DNA of 64,000 bases from Metarhizium brunneum (GCF_013426205.1 NC_089422.1:2542001-2606000), one strand, 5' to 3'; positions 32,007 to 45,606 are shown, numbered from the stretch's first letter. Notes: a model not told the origin generated them from the letters alone. Numbers and translations: made by a program.

Positions 32007-33549
32007 ATGGATCCATCTAAGATGGCAGGCCTCGGCCCTCGCCGTGATGCTTCGGCTCGCATCCAGAAGCCAGATACAAGTCTTGATCGCCTGGCGGCTC
32101 TCAAAGCTCGAGTGGCAGCAGCTACAGGCGCTAGTAAGGCAAAAGGGGACATCAACTCTCTTCTTGAAGACCCAAAGTCACGAAACTCATCCCTAGTTAC
32201 TCGAGATCTGCCCATCAAAACCGCACAACCTCGCGCCCAGCAGCATGCCGGTCAATCACCTTATCGTACACCTGCTGCTAACAGCCGCAAGTTCGGGCAA
32301 GCTATGCAGAGCGATGCCATCGATAACCCATATTTAGACGAGAATCCGGCGCACCAAAGCTCCGGCGCCAGACAGCGAGAACCAAGACGCCTAGTGTTTA
32401 ATCAAAAAGGGAAATATATTCAGCAGGCAAATGCCCTTCGCCGACAAGCAGCACTTGAAGCAATGAAAAAGCGCATAGCAGAACAGACCAGAAAAGCCGG
32501 TATCAACGAAGACCTAGATGTGGAGAAGAACTTTGTAATTGAGCAACCACCAGATGTCGAGTGGTGGGATGAGGGACTCATCGATGGCAGCAGCTATGAG
32601 CAGATTGGAAATCCCTCCAGTCTCAAGATAATAAGCCCGGATAGCATTGTGACTGAGTACATCCAGCATCCTGTCGCGCTCGAACCACCCCAAGACCGTC
32701 ACGTTCTAGAGAACAAAGCGATGTTTCTCACGTCCAAAGAACAAGCCAAAATCAGACGCCAGCGCAGAATGGCGGAGCTGAAAGAAATGCAGGCAAAGAT
32801 TCGCCTTGGGCTGATACCAGCGCCTCCTCCAAAGGTGAAAAAGGGGAATTTGATGCGGGTGTTGGGCGATGGTATGTGTCCCCATTTGTCCCTATTTGTC
32901 CCTATTTGTACATTGTGCTAATTCTGTTGTGTCAGTTGCCGTAAAGGACCCCACGGCCGTCGAAGCGAGAGTCAACCGCGAAATTGCGGAAAGGCATCAG
33001 AAACATGTTAAACTCAACGAAGATCGAAAATTATCAAAAGATCAGAAGAACGAAAAGCTATCTAAGAATCAAGAGAGAGATGCTGACAAAGGAATCTATC
33101 TTTTGGTTTTCAAGATTTCGAGCTTGGAAAATGGCCAGCATCGCTACAAAATTGGAATGAATGCTACTCAACTTGCTCTGTCTGGCACTTGCATCATGCA
33201 CCCTAAGTTTAACTTGGTTATTGTTGAAGGAGGCGCTTGGAGCATCAACAAGTACAAAAAATTGATGCTTAATCGTATCGACTGGACGGAGAATTCACCT
33301 TCAAGGCGTGGGGATGACAGACCCAACTCGGAAAGGGACTGGCTTCAAGCGGAAGATCAAGATGGGGCACTTAAGGATATGTCGTTGAATGAGTGCAGGC
33401 TCATATTTGAAGGGGAGCAGAAAGCACGGGTTTTTCGAAGGTGGAGTAGTAAAGTATGCGAGACTGACGCTGAAGCCCGGGAGGCGCTTGCTCGCGTAAA
33501 GCTAGAAACTTTCTGGTCCTTGGCAAAGGGCACGCTCGGCATATCTTGA
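32007..33549 (+). CDS. PRP3: U4/U6 small nuclear ribonucleoprotein Prp3, 492 aa
   Basis: Nuclear splicing factor that holds the U4/U6 duplex in the tri-snRNP. Exon 1 is 32007-32871; a 64-nt intron (32872-32935) splits a Val codon; exon 2 is 32936-33549. The PRP3 domain covers roughly residues 130-345: EWWDEGLI, then KIRRQRRMAELKEMQ, KIRLGLIPAPPPKVKKGNLM and RVLGDVAVKDPTAVEA. The C-terminal DUF1115-type domain (about 350-490) contains VVEGG-like NLVIVEGGAWSINKYKKLML. The N-terminal 120 residues are basic and disordered. The first ATG is used, and length is normal for fungi. The intron contains a 10-nt tandem repeat (CCCTATTTGT). Confidence 0.93.
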
Positions 33550-34489
33550 TGAAGCGCTGTCATATTTGTAGAACGAGGTAGATAGACATTGCACAAAAGG
33601 ACCTGCCTCAAGATGTGGCCATGGTTGTAATCGGTTGATAAGTGGGCATTTCTGTGATCTTGTGCTCCGAGGTGAGATGGTGGTGAATCGTGGCGGCGGA
33701 AGCGAACTGAGCCTATACAGCGATTTTCTTCCCAAGCTGGATTTCACATAATTTCCAGGGTGGCTCTTAACAATAAAAGACATCAAGGTCTTTTAATACC
33801 GTTCATCAGTTAAAATAGGGAGATCTGCACACACCTCTAAAATACCGAGTTGGCTGACTGGCGTTGGTGGTGTATCGCAAAAAGAAATATCTGTGCAAAT
33901 GGCCGAATACGTGACGGAATGACGTGTGTTTAGTCGTGGCCCTAGGCATACGTCACTCCATGTTCATCACTTGGCGATTTCAACCAATTTGCTTGGTCTT
34001 GGATGTGTTGATGATTTCTCGCACCACATTAGTCTGAAAAGCGCCATGCGGTGGATGACATCTGGACCCTTCGACCAGCAACAACCCAATGGAATAGCAT
34101 GTCAGACATCTTAGGCGGCGATTTGACGGAAGGAAAGTCCCCGAACCTGGCGCCCATGAATTTGGGTGGCATCAGACGTGTTCAGTTTCTGGTCTCATCG
34201 ACCCCACTGTAGGTCCGACAGGAGGTACCGTGGCACGCACCACGTCCTCGCGTTTGGTGTAGTACATGTAACCGAATCCCGTTGAGTAGACTTGGCTGGG
34301 CCTCGTCACCGACGACGCTCGCAAGTCCAAAATCCCCGTCCTTCCCTCCCGTCACGATGAACACCCGCCACAAAGAACAATTGCTTCAGGGGAATTCCTG
34401 TGACAGTAAGCTTGGTCGGTGATCAGGGGCGACAAACCTAGAACCATCATAATATATGGCCATTATTCCGAATCACGGAGGCTGCCAAC
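33550..34489. other. intergenic, PRP3 3' flank and phospholipase promoter
   Basis: About 940 bp with only short frames. No recognisable element or repeat was seen. Confidence 0.5.
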
Positions 34490-37400
34490 ATGACACCAAT
34501 TCCGCACACCTATGGCTCTAATTGCCGCCTGGCTCCAATACCACAACGTCCAAGTGAGAATGGCATGCCGCAAATTGTCTCCCAGTTCTTCTATTCGTCA
34601 CTTATACCGATCAACGAGCTGCTATCAAACCAGCGCTATAGGAGCAGTTCGGACAACAAGTCGGTGAAGCGACAGCTTCGGCCATTTGACCTTGGTGACA
34701 ACAATGCACTCGAGAAGGCATGGATGAGCCTGCCATCGGATCAGTACCGTACTGAACATGAAGCGATTAGAGCAGGCCGATACGAAAGCCTTAGGCCCAG
34801 CCCGGGGCTTCTGCGACTACGACAGAAACTCGTGGAAGCTCTCGCTTTGAAACACCTTGAACTGCACGCTGGTACCTTGTATGGGCTGCCATTGAATAAC
34901 AATGCTGCGAGCACAAGTGCCGAAATGGGTGAACTGCCAGCATGTTGCCCAGTCTTGCGTTCCGACGCCTCGGAAATGCTGCAACAGCATTTTTGCGCTT
35001 TAGCCCGCAAAGCCTATCCAGAACTCACGATCGAAGCTACAGAGCGGGAAGTAATTGAAACCATGACGGCTATAAACAAAACAAAAATCGACACCTTTGA
35101 CTCTGAGCAGAATTCAGTTCTCGGTAATTTGTCCGCAAGGAGAAGGGAAGCTGTATCTCTCGAAGTAGAAGCTTCGCCGGTCACGAGTGCTGGAAGGATT
35201 GTAGCACGGCAGGGGCGACCTCAATCATCATCAAGGATCACACCGAGCTTATTGGGCCAAACCGCTTTGGATGTGCCTGCACCACCCCGCTTACCTGGAA
35301 CAAGCGTGGGAATGGCGGGCGACTCTTTTATTCAAGCTGGAAGCAAGTCCGGTTTTACAACACCGCGGGCTTCAACCTCGGACGGCCGCCAACAGCTGAG
35401 TACTAGTAAACACCACGGTGATGACCGTATCGCACTTCGTCATCATGTACCTGACTCAAAGAAAGAGACTGAGAGTGAAGCGAGTGTTCTAGATGTCGTT
35501 GTGGGTATATCGAGACTTCATAAGGTGTCACTACCGGCACTTCTAATGGAACCTATATATTGGTCACCTGTGAATGATGTGGCTGTTGTAATGCGAGCTA
35601 CTTGGTTCTATAGGTGAGGATATTTTTTAATTGTCGTTGTTTGGTTACTAACAATGTGCTAGAGATACGATGATGCCCGTGGCCCCCTTGGTAGCTAATC
35701 AACTGGAAGCTGGTTATCAAGAGCTGAAGCCATGGACTGAAACATGGAGAGATGAATTAAATTGTGCGGTCGAGGTTGGGTCTCTGGGCGAAGAGAAGAT
35801 TTCGTATTGCCTATGGCCTCAAGACTCAAAGTATTTCAACAGTGAAATGCAAAAACGAGAGCCCGGGATATCTGCCGAGGCGTTTTGTTCAGCACATTGT
35901 TGTCGAGGGGATGCTGCTGCGCAAGGGTCTATTGATCCTGTTGTTGAAGGGAGTTCTTCAAACAAAGAAGGGATAAGTCGAGCGTTTTCGAATTACCACG
36001 TTATTTACAAGGATGAAAAGCGTGCGTTTCTGTTAAAACCTAGCCTCCGACCCTCTGCTTATTACGGAAGAAGGCCGGCGTCAAAGATTGTCAAAGGCTT
36101 CGCAGTCGGCATTCCGGTTGTTCGAGGTTTTGACTCGCAAGCCTGGGATCGTATTTATGGCCATGGCCATGTTCCCGACCGGGACAAGGAAACACAGCAA
36201 ATAGCGGAACCAACATCGCATTCTCATGAGAACGACGAAGATAGACCCTGTGACGCATGTGAAGCCGACAAAGACAATGGTCAGGTGACGGACCTGATTC
36301 TTGTTGCACACGGCATCGGTCAAAAGTTCGCGGAAAGAGTCGAGAGTTTTCATTTCACACACGCCATCAATGGTTTTCGACGTGCCGTGAACGACGAGAT
36401 GCGCAATCCCATCATTCAACACATCACGCGCCAAGACCAGAACGGTGTTATGATACTGCCACTAAATTGGAGAATGGGGCTTTCATTTGAGGACGGTGGC
36501 CCAGGAAACCGTCAAACTAGCGAACAGCAAACGAATGAATCATTTGGATTGAAAGATATTGAGCCTAACACTATTCCTGCAATTAGAAGCATGATCTCTG
36601 ATGTCATGTTTGACATACCATTTTATATGTCACACCACAAGAGCAAAATGGTCAATGCTCTTGTATTTGAAGCGAACCGAGTATACCGGCTTTGGTGTCG
36701 AAATAACCCAGGTTTTGCAGACAGAGGAAGAGTTCATCTTATTGCGCACTCCCTGGGCAGTGTTATGGCAGTTGACATACTTTCTCGACAGCCGACGGAA
36801 GTGCCACGCTTGGATTTGGAACGAGTTGAGCCGGAAACGCAATTCTTTGAGTTTGATACAACTAATCTCTTCCTTCTCGGAAGTCCGGCTGGCTTCTTCT
36901 TGCTTCTTGAACACGGGGCTTTAACACCAAGGCGTGGACGCCGAAAGCCAGGGGCAGATCCTAGAGATATAATGGATGAGAACATCGTAAGTGACGCTGG
37001 CAGATTCGGCTGTCTGGCTGTGGATAACATCTACAACATCTTGGCTAAAGAAGACCCCATTGCGTACTTGTTAAATGGGGCAGTAGATCCTGCATACGCC
37101 TCAGCACTTAAACCAGCCTACGTCCCAAGCACTTCAACTTCAATTTTCAAGTCGGTAGGCGACGTAATGCGACAAATTGTGCCAGGATTATCGTTGCCAA
37201 CTGATCCACTCGCCACACATCCCGAGAGACCCTCCATAATACGGCTTCCTTCTCAATTAGAGTTGGAGGTTCATGATTTCACGCGTGAAGAGATCGCCGA
37301 GAAACGGGTGTTTCTACTCAACGATAATGGCCAAATTGATTGGTTTTTAAGATCTGGAAGCGGCCCATTAGAGATCCAGTATCTTAATATGCTCAGTGCC

Positions 37401-37535
37401 CACACAAGTTATTGGATTAATCAAGACTTCGTTCGTATGTTGTGTCTGGAAATTGGGCGACGGCCAGGGCGGAATTTTTCAATCCCAGTCATGAGAGCCG
37501 TGAAAGGGACCAAGCGATTTTCATTGGAGAGGTGA
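34490..37535 (+). CDS. DDHD-domain phospholipase (PA-PLA1 type), 998 aa
   Basis: Intracellular phospholipase A1/lipase family related to yeast Ddl1 and animal DDHD1/2. Exon 1 is 34490-35613; a 49-nt intron (35614-35662) joins ATWFYR to DTMMPVAP; exon 2 is 35663-37535. The N-terminal part (about 30-110) carries the conserved FFYSSLIPI and ALEKAWMSLP region; residues 230-340 are Ser/Pro-rich. The catalytic section starts with LILVAHGIGQKF and includes the nucleophile elbow HLIAHSLGS (G-x-S-x-G-like, Ala at the first position, about residue 737). The DDHD region follows: LFLLGSPAGFFLLLEHG, then VDNIYNILAKEDPIAYLLN. There is no signal peptide. It lies tail to tail with RAD3, 216 bp apart. The exact lipid substrate cannot be read from sequence. 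Confidence 0.9.
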
Positions 37536-37751
37536 TTCATTTGTAGATCAGGCAATCAAACCGCATCTCTCGTGACACTACATATGTTCAATTTGCATAG
37601 CGGTTACCTTTGGGACCGCGTAATGTAGTGGATTGGTTTTTTTATGTACAAGCTCGTCTTTCAACGCAAATGCCATTTATAATTGAATTTTTCTGATCCC
37701 ATTCACCAACGCCGCCATTGACAGGCCAACTGATGCTAGCCAAGTGCTTTA

Positions 37752-40747
37752 TTAGAAATCGTCCAGCTCCATCATGTCTTGGTCCAACTCTTCGTCATCG
37801 AATTCATAGGGATTAATGGGAGCATTGTCCTCGTCGCCTGGAATCTTTGCCGCATCCTCGAGTTCGCGAATCTTTTCCATATCCATCTTTTCTTTATACT
37901 TCTGAAGATCTTCGTAGCCCCACGTGCTAATACCGTCCTGATCTTTGGCGTGAAAGGGTTGTGCCATAGTTCTTAGAAACCTCCTTGCACTGCTCACTGC
38001 CATATCAGTGCTAAGGTTCGTATCGACATCCAGGAGGCCTTGATTAATCCATTTGGGAAGTTGGACTCTCTTTTTCTGAAATCTGCGGTCGGCAAGAACC
38101 ATGATTCCATAGTCATCTTTCCCTCGCAGGACACGGCCGAGGCATTGAGCAGCGTGGCGCATCGCATCGAAAGAAAGAAAGTCATTTTCCTTGATACGAT
38201 ACGTTTCGCGCAAGAATTCTAGACGTGCTTTCAAAATCCGGGACTCTGTGTATTGAAAAGGGACCCCAATGCAAAGTACCGTCCGGCCATACTGGTGATC
38301 AAAGTCGATGCCTTCTGAGACTTTGCCCCGTGCAACACACAATAAGATCGCCCCTCTACCATTGCAACATGCGGTGCGGTAGGTTTCGAGGGCTAGCGAC
38401 GTTTCCTGGGCGTCTGGAGTTTCTACCAAAATAAGTTTATATTTCCACACTTCATCCAAAATACCCATGCCTTGCCACATGCTGATGATCGATTCCATGT
38501 AAAGGTACGATGGAAAGAAGACAACTAGGCCATCAGGAGTGATTTTGGCGAACTCGATCAAAAGCGTGCCGTAATTTCGCACCACACTAGGTTCGTTGCG
38601 GACTTGGAAACTGGTCGAAATGGAGGCTTGATCACTCCCGCGTGTAACAATCATAGGTAAGAATGACCGTCTTGCAAGTGTCATGCTGTATGACTCTTGG
38701 ATCACAGTCGAAAAGTCCAACATCTTTGGATACATTTCCAAAGGAGAAATTGTACCAGACGTGATAATAACAGAATAGAATCTCTCGAAAACAGGGCGAA
38801 TAGCTATTGCTGCGTCCAGACACGTAAAATGCAGAATAGGGTTAGGAACCTCTGCTGTGTCTGATTCAAAGGGCTCAAGAATAAGAAGAAAGCCTTTCTC
38901 ATAGGTTGCAACCAACGTCGCAAAAGTAGCCACTTCCTGTAACGGCTGATAGTCCTCGATATTGGTAAGCTCAAGTGTCCGAACAAGAGACGTCAAGCGC
39001 TCTGCGCAAAACCTGAGGGGTTTCTTTTCGATGAAAGTGTGTTCCTTCAAGTGAGCTAGGAATGAAGGGGGGGTCTCTGAAATGACCTGACGCACTTTCA
39101 TCCTTGTCTGGATACATATTAGGAATGATTAGGCTGAAACGGCTATTTTGTTTGTACACACCTTGAGATACTCAATAAATCTTTTGAGGAAAGCAACGAA
39201 ATGCTCTGCTCTTCTAATGTTTCCAGGGACAGCTTCCCTGAGTAGATCTTCTGGCAGTGCTATAAAAGGTCAGGCTAGAACAAAACCGGGCCCCGCATAC
39301 TAAATGGCTTACCAGGATTAGCCATGAATGCATCCTCCTGGCGTGCTTCGTCCGCCTCTCGAAGGCCCTGGACCAGTTTTTGGTATTCATTCTGAAGTTG
39401 CTCTTGATCCGTGTCCCGCATCTCGGTGATTTTGTGCTCGAGGTTTTGTGCACCTCTGCTGGCCCTACGTAGCGAGTCTTCGGTAATGTCAGTGCTGAGA
39501 GCTTCAATACATACATTGTCAATATTGTGAGCTTCATCAAACACGACAATGCAGTCTTTTGAAAAGTCTCGAGACACTCGCTCCGCAATTTTTGGATCCA
39601 AAAGATAGTGATAAGAGAAAATGACGACGTTGCAGTATTGCATCTGATCCATTTAGTCGATGCTAGAGCAGGGCAGTGGTGATAAGCATACCATTCTTCT
39701 TGCAGTAAAATATGGGCACTGTTTGTGTTCCTCTCCATACCGCAGAATACCATCAAAGGTCCATACGCCATTCGGAATCAGGTTGTGAGGCTCGAGAAGG
39801 TCGAGATTCTAAAGTCTTGAATTAGCAGGTAGAGTCAGGAGGAAGAAAAACCACGCAAAATTCTTCAGAAACTTTCTTGAATGAAATATGCTGTTGGGCT
39901 GAAGGATTCGTACATCGTGGTAGACGCAAACGGCCACATTCTCACCCCTATCCTTCTTCTCTTTAACAAAGCCAGCAGTGAGACTCCTACAGCGGGCGTC
40001 CACAACAGATCCACTCTTTTCTCGTTTGACGGAGGGATGGAGGCAGAGGTTCTTTCGACTAGTTAGTCCCAAGCCGCGGAAATCTTCCTCATAGCCTAGT
40101 TGCTCTGTACGATACTTCATGAGAGCTTTCAGCTCCACCAAAGCCTTCTCGATCTCTGACATGGTACCTTTCCACGCAAGTTCATCAGCCACTAAACCAA
40201 GAGACAAGGAAGAGAGAAGAGGAGGAGAGAGAAACGGGGAGATATTGAGGAAGGGACTTTGAGGGGTTCAACAAACGAGAGCAGTATATTAGTTTTCTTT
40301 TTTCAGGCATGAACTGCTGATAAGCTACAATGAGCGATAGTAGGGATACAGTCTTGCCGGTGCCTGAAGGCATTTCTAGTACACAGTGACCGCCGGCATC
40401 AAGTGTTTCTAAGAATAGATGGTACGGGTCAGCCAGGTTGGTAAGACCAAACTATTACCAGAAGCATTGAGGATCGTCGCGGTTACTCTTCAAGTCACAC
40501 ATATACCTATTGAAATATCGGTTAAGGGGAGGCAAAAGTAAAACTCTGCTTTTATATGGGAGCTTACGCATATTGCTCTAAAAATTGCTTGGTCAGTTCT
40601 GAGCGCTTCCATGCCGCATTCTGAACGTGCATACCTGGGTAAATCTTGGGATACGGAAAAAGGACAGGCAGTTTACTAAAGCCAACTTAGCACCCATATA
40701 CATAACACGTGATGAAGAGAGATATTTTACTCAATGTAGAACTTCAT
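37752..40747 (-). CDS. RAD3: TFIIH 5'-3' DNA helicase Rad3/XPD, 10 exons, 791 aa
   Basis: ATP-dependent helicase subunit of TFIIH, needed for nucleotide-excision repair and as a TFIIH structural part in transcription. Exons in coding order: 40731-40747, 40635-40675, 40568-40577, 40487-40506, 40277-40408, 39914-40167, 39692-39808, 39313-39643, 39162-39259, 37752-39107; total 2,376 nt, in frame. The protein begins [25 protein letters not shown]. Walker A is MPSGTGKT (about 42-49). Cysteines fitting the XPD iron-sulfur cluster occur in NLCLHP, ARCRSL, KQCPYF and QYCNVV. The DEAH box is VVFDEAHN (about 233). The helicase-2 half includes [32 protein letters not shown] and [13 protein letters not shown], and the tail is acidic. 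Intron 5 and intron 6 are >100 nt and others 48-78 nt. Exons 3 and 4 are microexons of 10 and 20 nt. Confidence 0.95.
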
Positions 40748-43429
40748 CTTGCCCTTCGATGAGAGCTAACCTAGCTCTCAAAACGCAATACTTGATAATT
40801 TGTTGCCTCTTTACCTTGGTAGATTCACATTTCACGATCGTAAGGAGAAGACTCGCCATGTGGGTCTCCAAGGAAATTGTTAAAGCGCGTGATCACGTGA
40901 TTGCGAGCACCCGCTGCGTACTCACATCCGTCCTGTCACGCGAGCATCGTGCTGGATCTCTTCAACTTTATTGTTGCTTTGCTTGAACCGCTGACTGTTT
41001 CGCTGCTTACCTACTAGGCACTCATCCGAGTATCTCGGTGGGCAGTTGCGTTATAGACGTCGGTTTGTTTGTGGGAAGCCTGTCATTGGCCTCGCGCCAT
41101 TTGGGGCCATCTGATTCTCTTAATTGCTCAGACCTAGTGCTCCTTTCGGATTCATCACTCACAAAAGGCTAAAACAGAATTCGGTATCCCGGGACCGTTA
41201 AATAATACAGGTTCTTGAGACAAATTATGATTAGCAGAAGAGGCATTTTGTTTGGTCCCCTTAATAACTCCTCGACTGTCGGATCGAAGCATGGATTGGC
41301 TCTCGCTATGTATGGATTTGTGACTTTCTGATCGACTGGTACCAGTAACGAGAGAGAATGGAAGTCGGCTTAAGCCTGCTAAAAAGAAGAATCCAAAGGC
41401 TGTCTGTCAATTAATCCGCTAAATGCGTACCTACTGAGTGAAGTGGGTTCCTTATCTAGACGGATAGTGGGCCTCAATGCGGAATCTGGGGAAATGAGCA
41501 AGTTTGGCCACCCGCGTTGGTCTCGAAGTGTCTCCCAGGTGATCTTTCATGTCTAGAGTATTCTAGAAAAGATAACTTGTGATACTCGACTCGGGAATCT
41601 AAAAGCAAATGAGACACCGAAACGCAAATGTGTACTGTTAACTCAAGCAAAGATGTTTATTAGGCTCGAGGCCGCCTTGTACAACGTAAATTGACAGCTC
41701 AAACGTTGCTGTCCATGGCAACCACAATTGCTCTCATTGTATCGCTGGAGTGCCCTGGGGAACGATGAGGTTATTTTCCCATCTTTGCTTTTCCGCCTTC
41801 ATCGTGTAGTAGCGGATTTATCTCTATTTCTATTGACGTTTTACATGAACATAACGATGGTCTTGTGGTGGTGGCTTAGGAGCCTCATCAACGCTTCACG
41901 GACGATCGTTCCTTCCCCGCCCTCAACACGCCGTGGACTCTCCAGAACTTATCTACCTTAGGCACGTACACACTGCTCACTAGTTGATTTTGGAGACAGG
42001 GAATGGGAGCAGTCTCTCCACCCAACTGGGCCTGGTAAGGCCCACCAGACTGCAATTGGTTTATTGAATCCATGTTGCCGCCCACGACAGACCGGTAGAC
42101 AGGGATGACGCTCTTATCATCCAATAGGTGACACGCTAGTGAAGCCTGATCATCAGCCATCTTGCTGGCCTGTTACAGCATTTTCCAGTAATACTAGTAG
42201 TACTAACCCTCGCATCAGACCATTGTGCTGCAAACGTCGTCATGGAGAGAGGTCAGTGAAAAACGAAGTACGGAGTAGAATGTGACGAGTTTGTGAGAAG
42301 CCCATCAAAAGTGCAGTCCGGGAGTTGGTTGCCACTCGGCAGTGAAATGCGCGCCTAAATGTCTGGCCCATGGGAGCCCGTGCCGTTGCCTGAGAAGCGA
42401 CGAGACATCTGGACTGTCAACTGGTCATTGATTGCACCATTGCCTGCTACAAGGCCTCAATTTGCTGGTAGGATTGAAGTGCGAGGAAGAGAGGAGCATA
42501 GTATATATTGCTAGGGACCCAGAGCTAAATATCGAGACGTAGCTATCTAAAGTACCTACTAGGTAGTTAGCTAGTCCAATCGACACTGGTCTGTGTTGGG
42601 TAAATGTCTGGTTGCTCACACCACATGATGTGACTGCCAGTCGTCACCCACCCACTCACGGTCCAGCAAATGCATTGTCGAAACACCACCGACCGCCAAC
42701 TGCTACTCGGTGCATTTCGTGCATCCTCCTCCTTCCCCTCTTCTCGTTGATGCAGTCTTGTTTACGCCTTATCTTTCTTCCCTTGTAATCTACTTAAGTA
42801 GTTATTGATTCAAAACTATCAGACCTGTTTCAGCACCTGATCAAGCTTTGTACGAAGAAACTTGCATCGTGCACTGTCTTTGTGTGTATTTCCATTGTCC
42901 CTCTGAGAGGTACGCTCGCATGACTAGTTCTATTTCAAAATCCTTTGCTCAATACCCGTACCTCATGATTGACCTGTCTTAGGCTGGTCGATTTGCATTT
43001 TCTATGTCGTCACCCTTTGCCTCATTGGACTTGTTGACCAGCGGCGGCTGCTGCGTGGCGCGTTAGAAGGGGCATGATATCTGAGCAGCGCGCCCCTGGC
43101 ATATCTATCATTTCTCTACAAACCCCAGTTTTTTGGCCGGCGAGGTCTTGAATCCCACTACACGAGAGTTGGATGCTAATCACTTCAACGGCCGTGGTTA
43201 GACCCTTAATGAATCGGGGGTTGGCTGACACGCTCACGATCTTCAGACCAGAGCCGAATCGATCTTACTCGTCATCTTGCAGTCAGCAACGCTGGAGCGG
43301 CCACGGTCAAGAATCACTTCCTGTTGACTGCAGTTCTTCTGCGTCATATATCCCGACTCTCTGCATACATGCACAGCACGCTCTCGACCTAAAGCGCTTG
43401 GCACGTCTCGGACATCACCATTCGCCAGC
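40748..43429. other. 2.7-kb divergent intergenic region (RAD3 / PPS1 promoters)
   Basis: No supportable gene. It should hold the RAD3 promoter at the left and the PPS1 promoter/5'UTR at the right. Open frames are at most 119 codons, with no known motif. A TACGGAGTA motif lies at 42269-42277, and the 13-mer TACCTACTAGGTA at 42553-42565. Confidence 0.45.
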
Positions 43430-45606
43430 ATGGCAACTATTGCTTTGCCGAGGCCGATACCTCCGCACGGCGCCAGCTCCGACATCGACGGTCCTATCAC
43501 ACCACCTCATTCGCTCGAAGATGTAAACCGACAAGTTCAAAGTCAGCGTTGTCCTGCTCCACTGCCAAATAAGCATATTCCGGCATGTCCCGCTGGGCCA
43601 CCAAAAGTCGACGATACAGATACGCCGCCAGCATCTCCCAAGGGTGCTGCTGGAGCTTTGTGCCAGCAATCCTTACTCTTTCCGCCTGATAGCTATGTCA
43701 GATTGGAAATGGACAGCCTTTGTGTTTTTGAACTTGATGCCTCCCAGGTCAACAGGGCAATTGATTTCGGTTCCAGACAACCACTACCTTCACCAGAGGT
43801 GGTGTTCCCTTGGCTTCACGGCTTACATCCAAAGAATCATCTTCAGCAGGCATTCTTCATGGGCCGGAAAAGGTCTACAAGAAATCCACCTACGTGTAAT
43901 CGAGGCATTTTGTTGGTAAAGGCAAATGGCGATCTTTTGACGGCACGACTTAAGGGAGCTGTTGCGCCTGATGAATTCCTGCAGCCTGGCCCCTGTCCCA
44001 GGTTTATCGAGGCGGATCCCGAGGAAGGGTTCTCGGTGAGAAACTTTCAGATTCAAACAGCAAAGGCGGCTCTTGTGTCTGATGTGATTGTATATGGAGA
44101 AAACCTTGCGGAAAGCAAGAAGGTAGCCTGGGAAGTTGCCGCGGCCCAGTTACTTCAAAGGCAATCACAAACGGCACAAGCGGGAAACTTCACCGAATAT
44201 AACACCTTCGTTTGCACCAGTCCCTTCTCAGACTTTGAGGACGCTAATAGCGACATTGTTGCGATCGGCTCTGACGGTTGCGCGACTGGGAAGGTTCTCG
44301 ATTTTGTTCAGCAGGAGCGAACGGAAATGTGGGACATGACCCAGGCGTCTGAAATATCTCACAACGTTTTCATGGGTCCCACCCCTGAAGCAGGCAGTCA
44401 AGAGGAGCAAATCTTTGATATATTAATTGAATGCAGCGATCTAGGCCACCTGGATCCTGGTGCCTTGCAACGCCTTGTCGAATCAACAGATGGGCCAGCT
44501 GGACGTTCGCATTTTGACTTCCCGTCGTCGGGTAGTATACTGCCACCAACATGGTCACACGATGAGGCTGACGGGATTATCGAAACGTGCAAGTGCATTT
44601 ATTACCTATCGCATGGCATGCGGCTAAACAGTGGTGTTCACGACGAGAATACGCCGACTGGCACAACCGGCTTGACCGCCGGGACCTTTGAACCACGGAA
44701 AGTTCTCATTCATTGCGCCGATGGATACACGGAATCTACCATGCTGGGAATTGCGTACCTGAGTTACAGCACGGGACAACCGGTTTCAAATGCCTGGTTA
44801 CAGCTCCATACTGCCAAGGGCCGAAACTTTTTTGCATATCCTACTGATGTCGCTCTGCTGACTGCAATTGCTCCTCGATTGTTAAAAGAATCCCCCGCTT
44901 GTGTTGGATATAGCCTTGAGAAAATTACCAATCTATTGCGGGATGAGCCTAAGTGGCTGCCTGGTCTCGACGGCTCCTTTCCGAGCCGAATTCTGGACTA
45001 TCTGTATTTGGGCAATCTTGGTCACGCAAACAATCCGGATCTTCTGGCAGAATTGGGTATAGGCCAAATTTTAAGTGTCGGCGAGACAGCATCTTGGAAA
45101 GATGGCGATCTGGAGAAATGGGGTTCAGACAATGTTTACGTTGTCCAAGGCGTTCAAGATAACGGCATCGATCCACTTACAGATGAGTTCCCGGGATGCC
45201 TTGAGTTCATAGGTGAGAAAAAATTTGACCTTCCCAGGTCTAGTCTTATTTCTCAATCAGACTACTGTCTTCGAGTTTTGCTAACACTGAATTCATAGAC
45301 AGAGGACGACGACGAGGGACGGCAACTCTGGTGCACTGTCGGGTTGGGGTATCGCGTAGCGCCACCATCTGTATCGCTGAAGTAATGAGAGCCATGGGGA
45401 TGTCATTTCCTCGTGCATATTGTTTTGTTCGAGCAAGGCGTCTCAATGTTATCATTCAGCCTCATCTACGATTTGCGTATGAGTTATTACGTTGGGAAGA
45501 ATGGCTGCAACAACAGGGAAATGACTCCGCGCCATTGAAGCGCGAGTTGGAATGGCAGGACATTGCGCGAGAAATCGCCCTCATGAATCGCCCTTACTCA
45601 AGGTGA
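43430..45606 (+). CDS. Pps1-like dual-specificity protein phosphatase, 696 aa
   Basis: Protein phosphatase of the yeast Pps1 type, linked in yeast to S-phase checkpoint control. Exon 1 is 43430-45212; an 86-nt intron (45213-45298) joins CLEFI to DRGRRRG; exon 2 is 45299-45606. The active-site loop VHCRVGVSRSAT (about 605-615) contains an intact C-x5-R, followed by the MAFVRARRLNVIIQPHL-like helix (CFVRARRLNVIIQPHLRF). An earlier phosphatase-like segment, VLIHCADGYTESTML (about 427), keeps the Cys but has Glu where the catalytic Arg should be, so it is probably a non-catalytic domain. The N-terminus is Pro-rich. The product is shorter than yeast Pps1 (807 aa). It converges on ATG18. Confidence 0.87.

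Noticed and set aside
41888..42160. 90-codon minus frame starting MADDQASLACHLL
   Set aside because: Reasonable composition but no domain and no supporting context; it sits in the RAD3-PPS1 divergent intergenic region.
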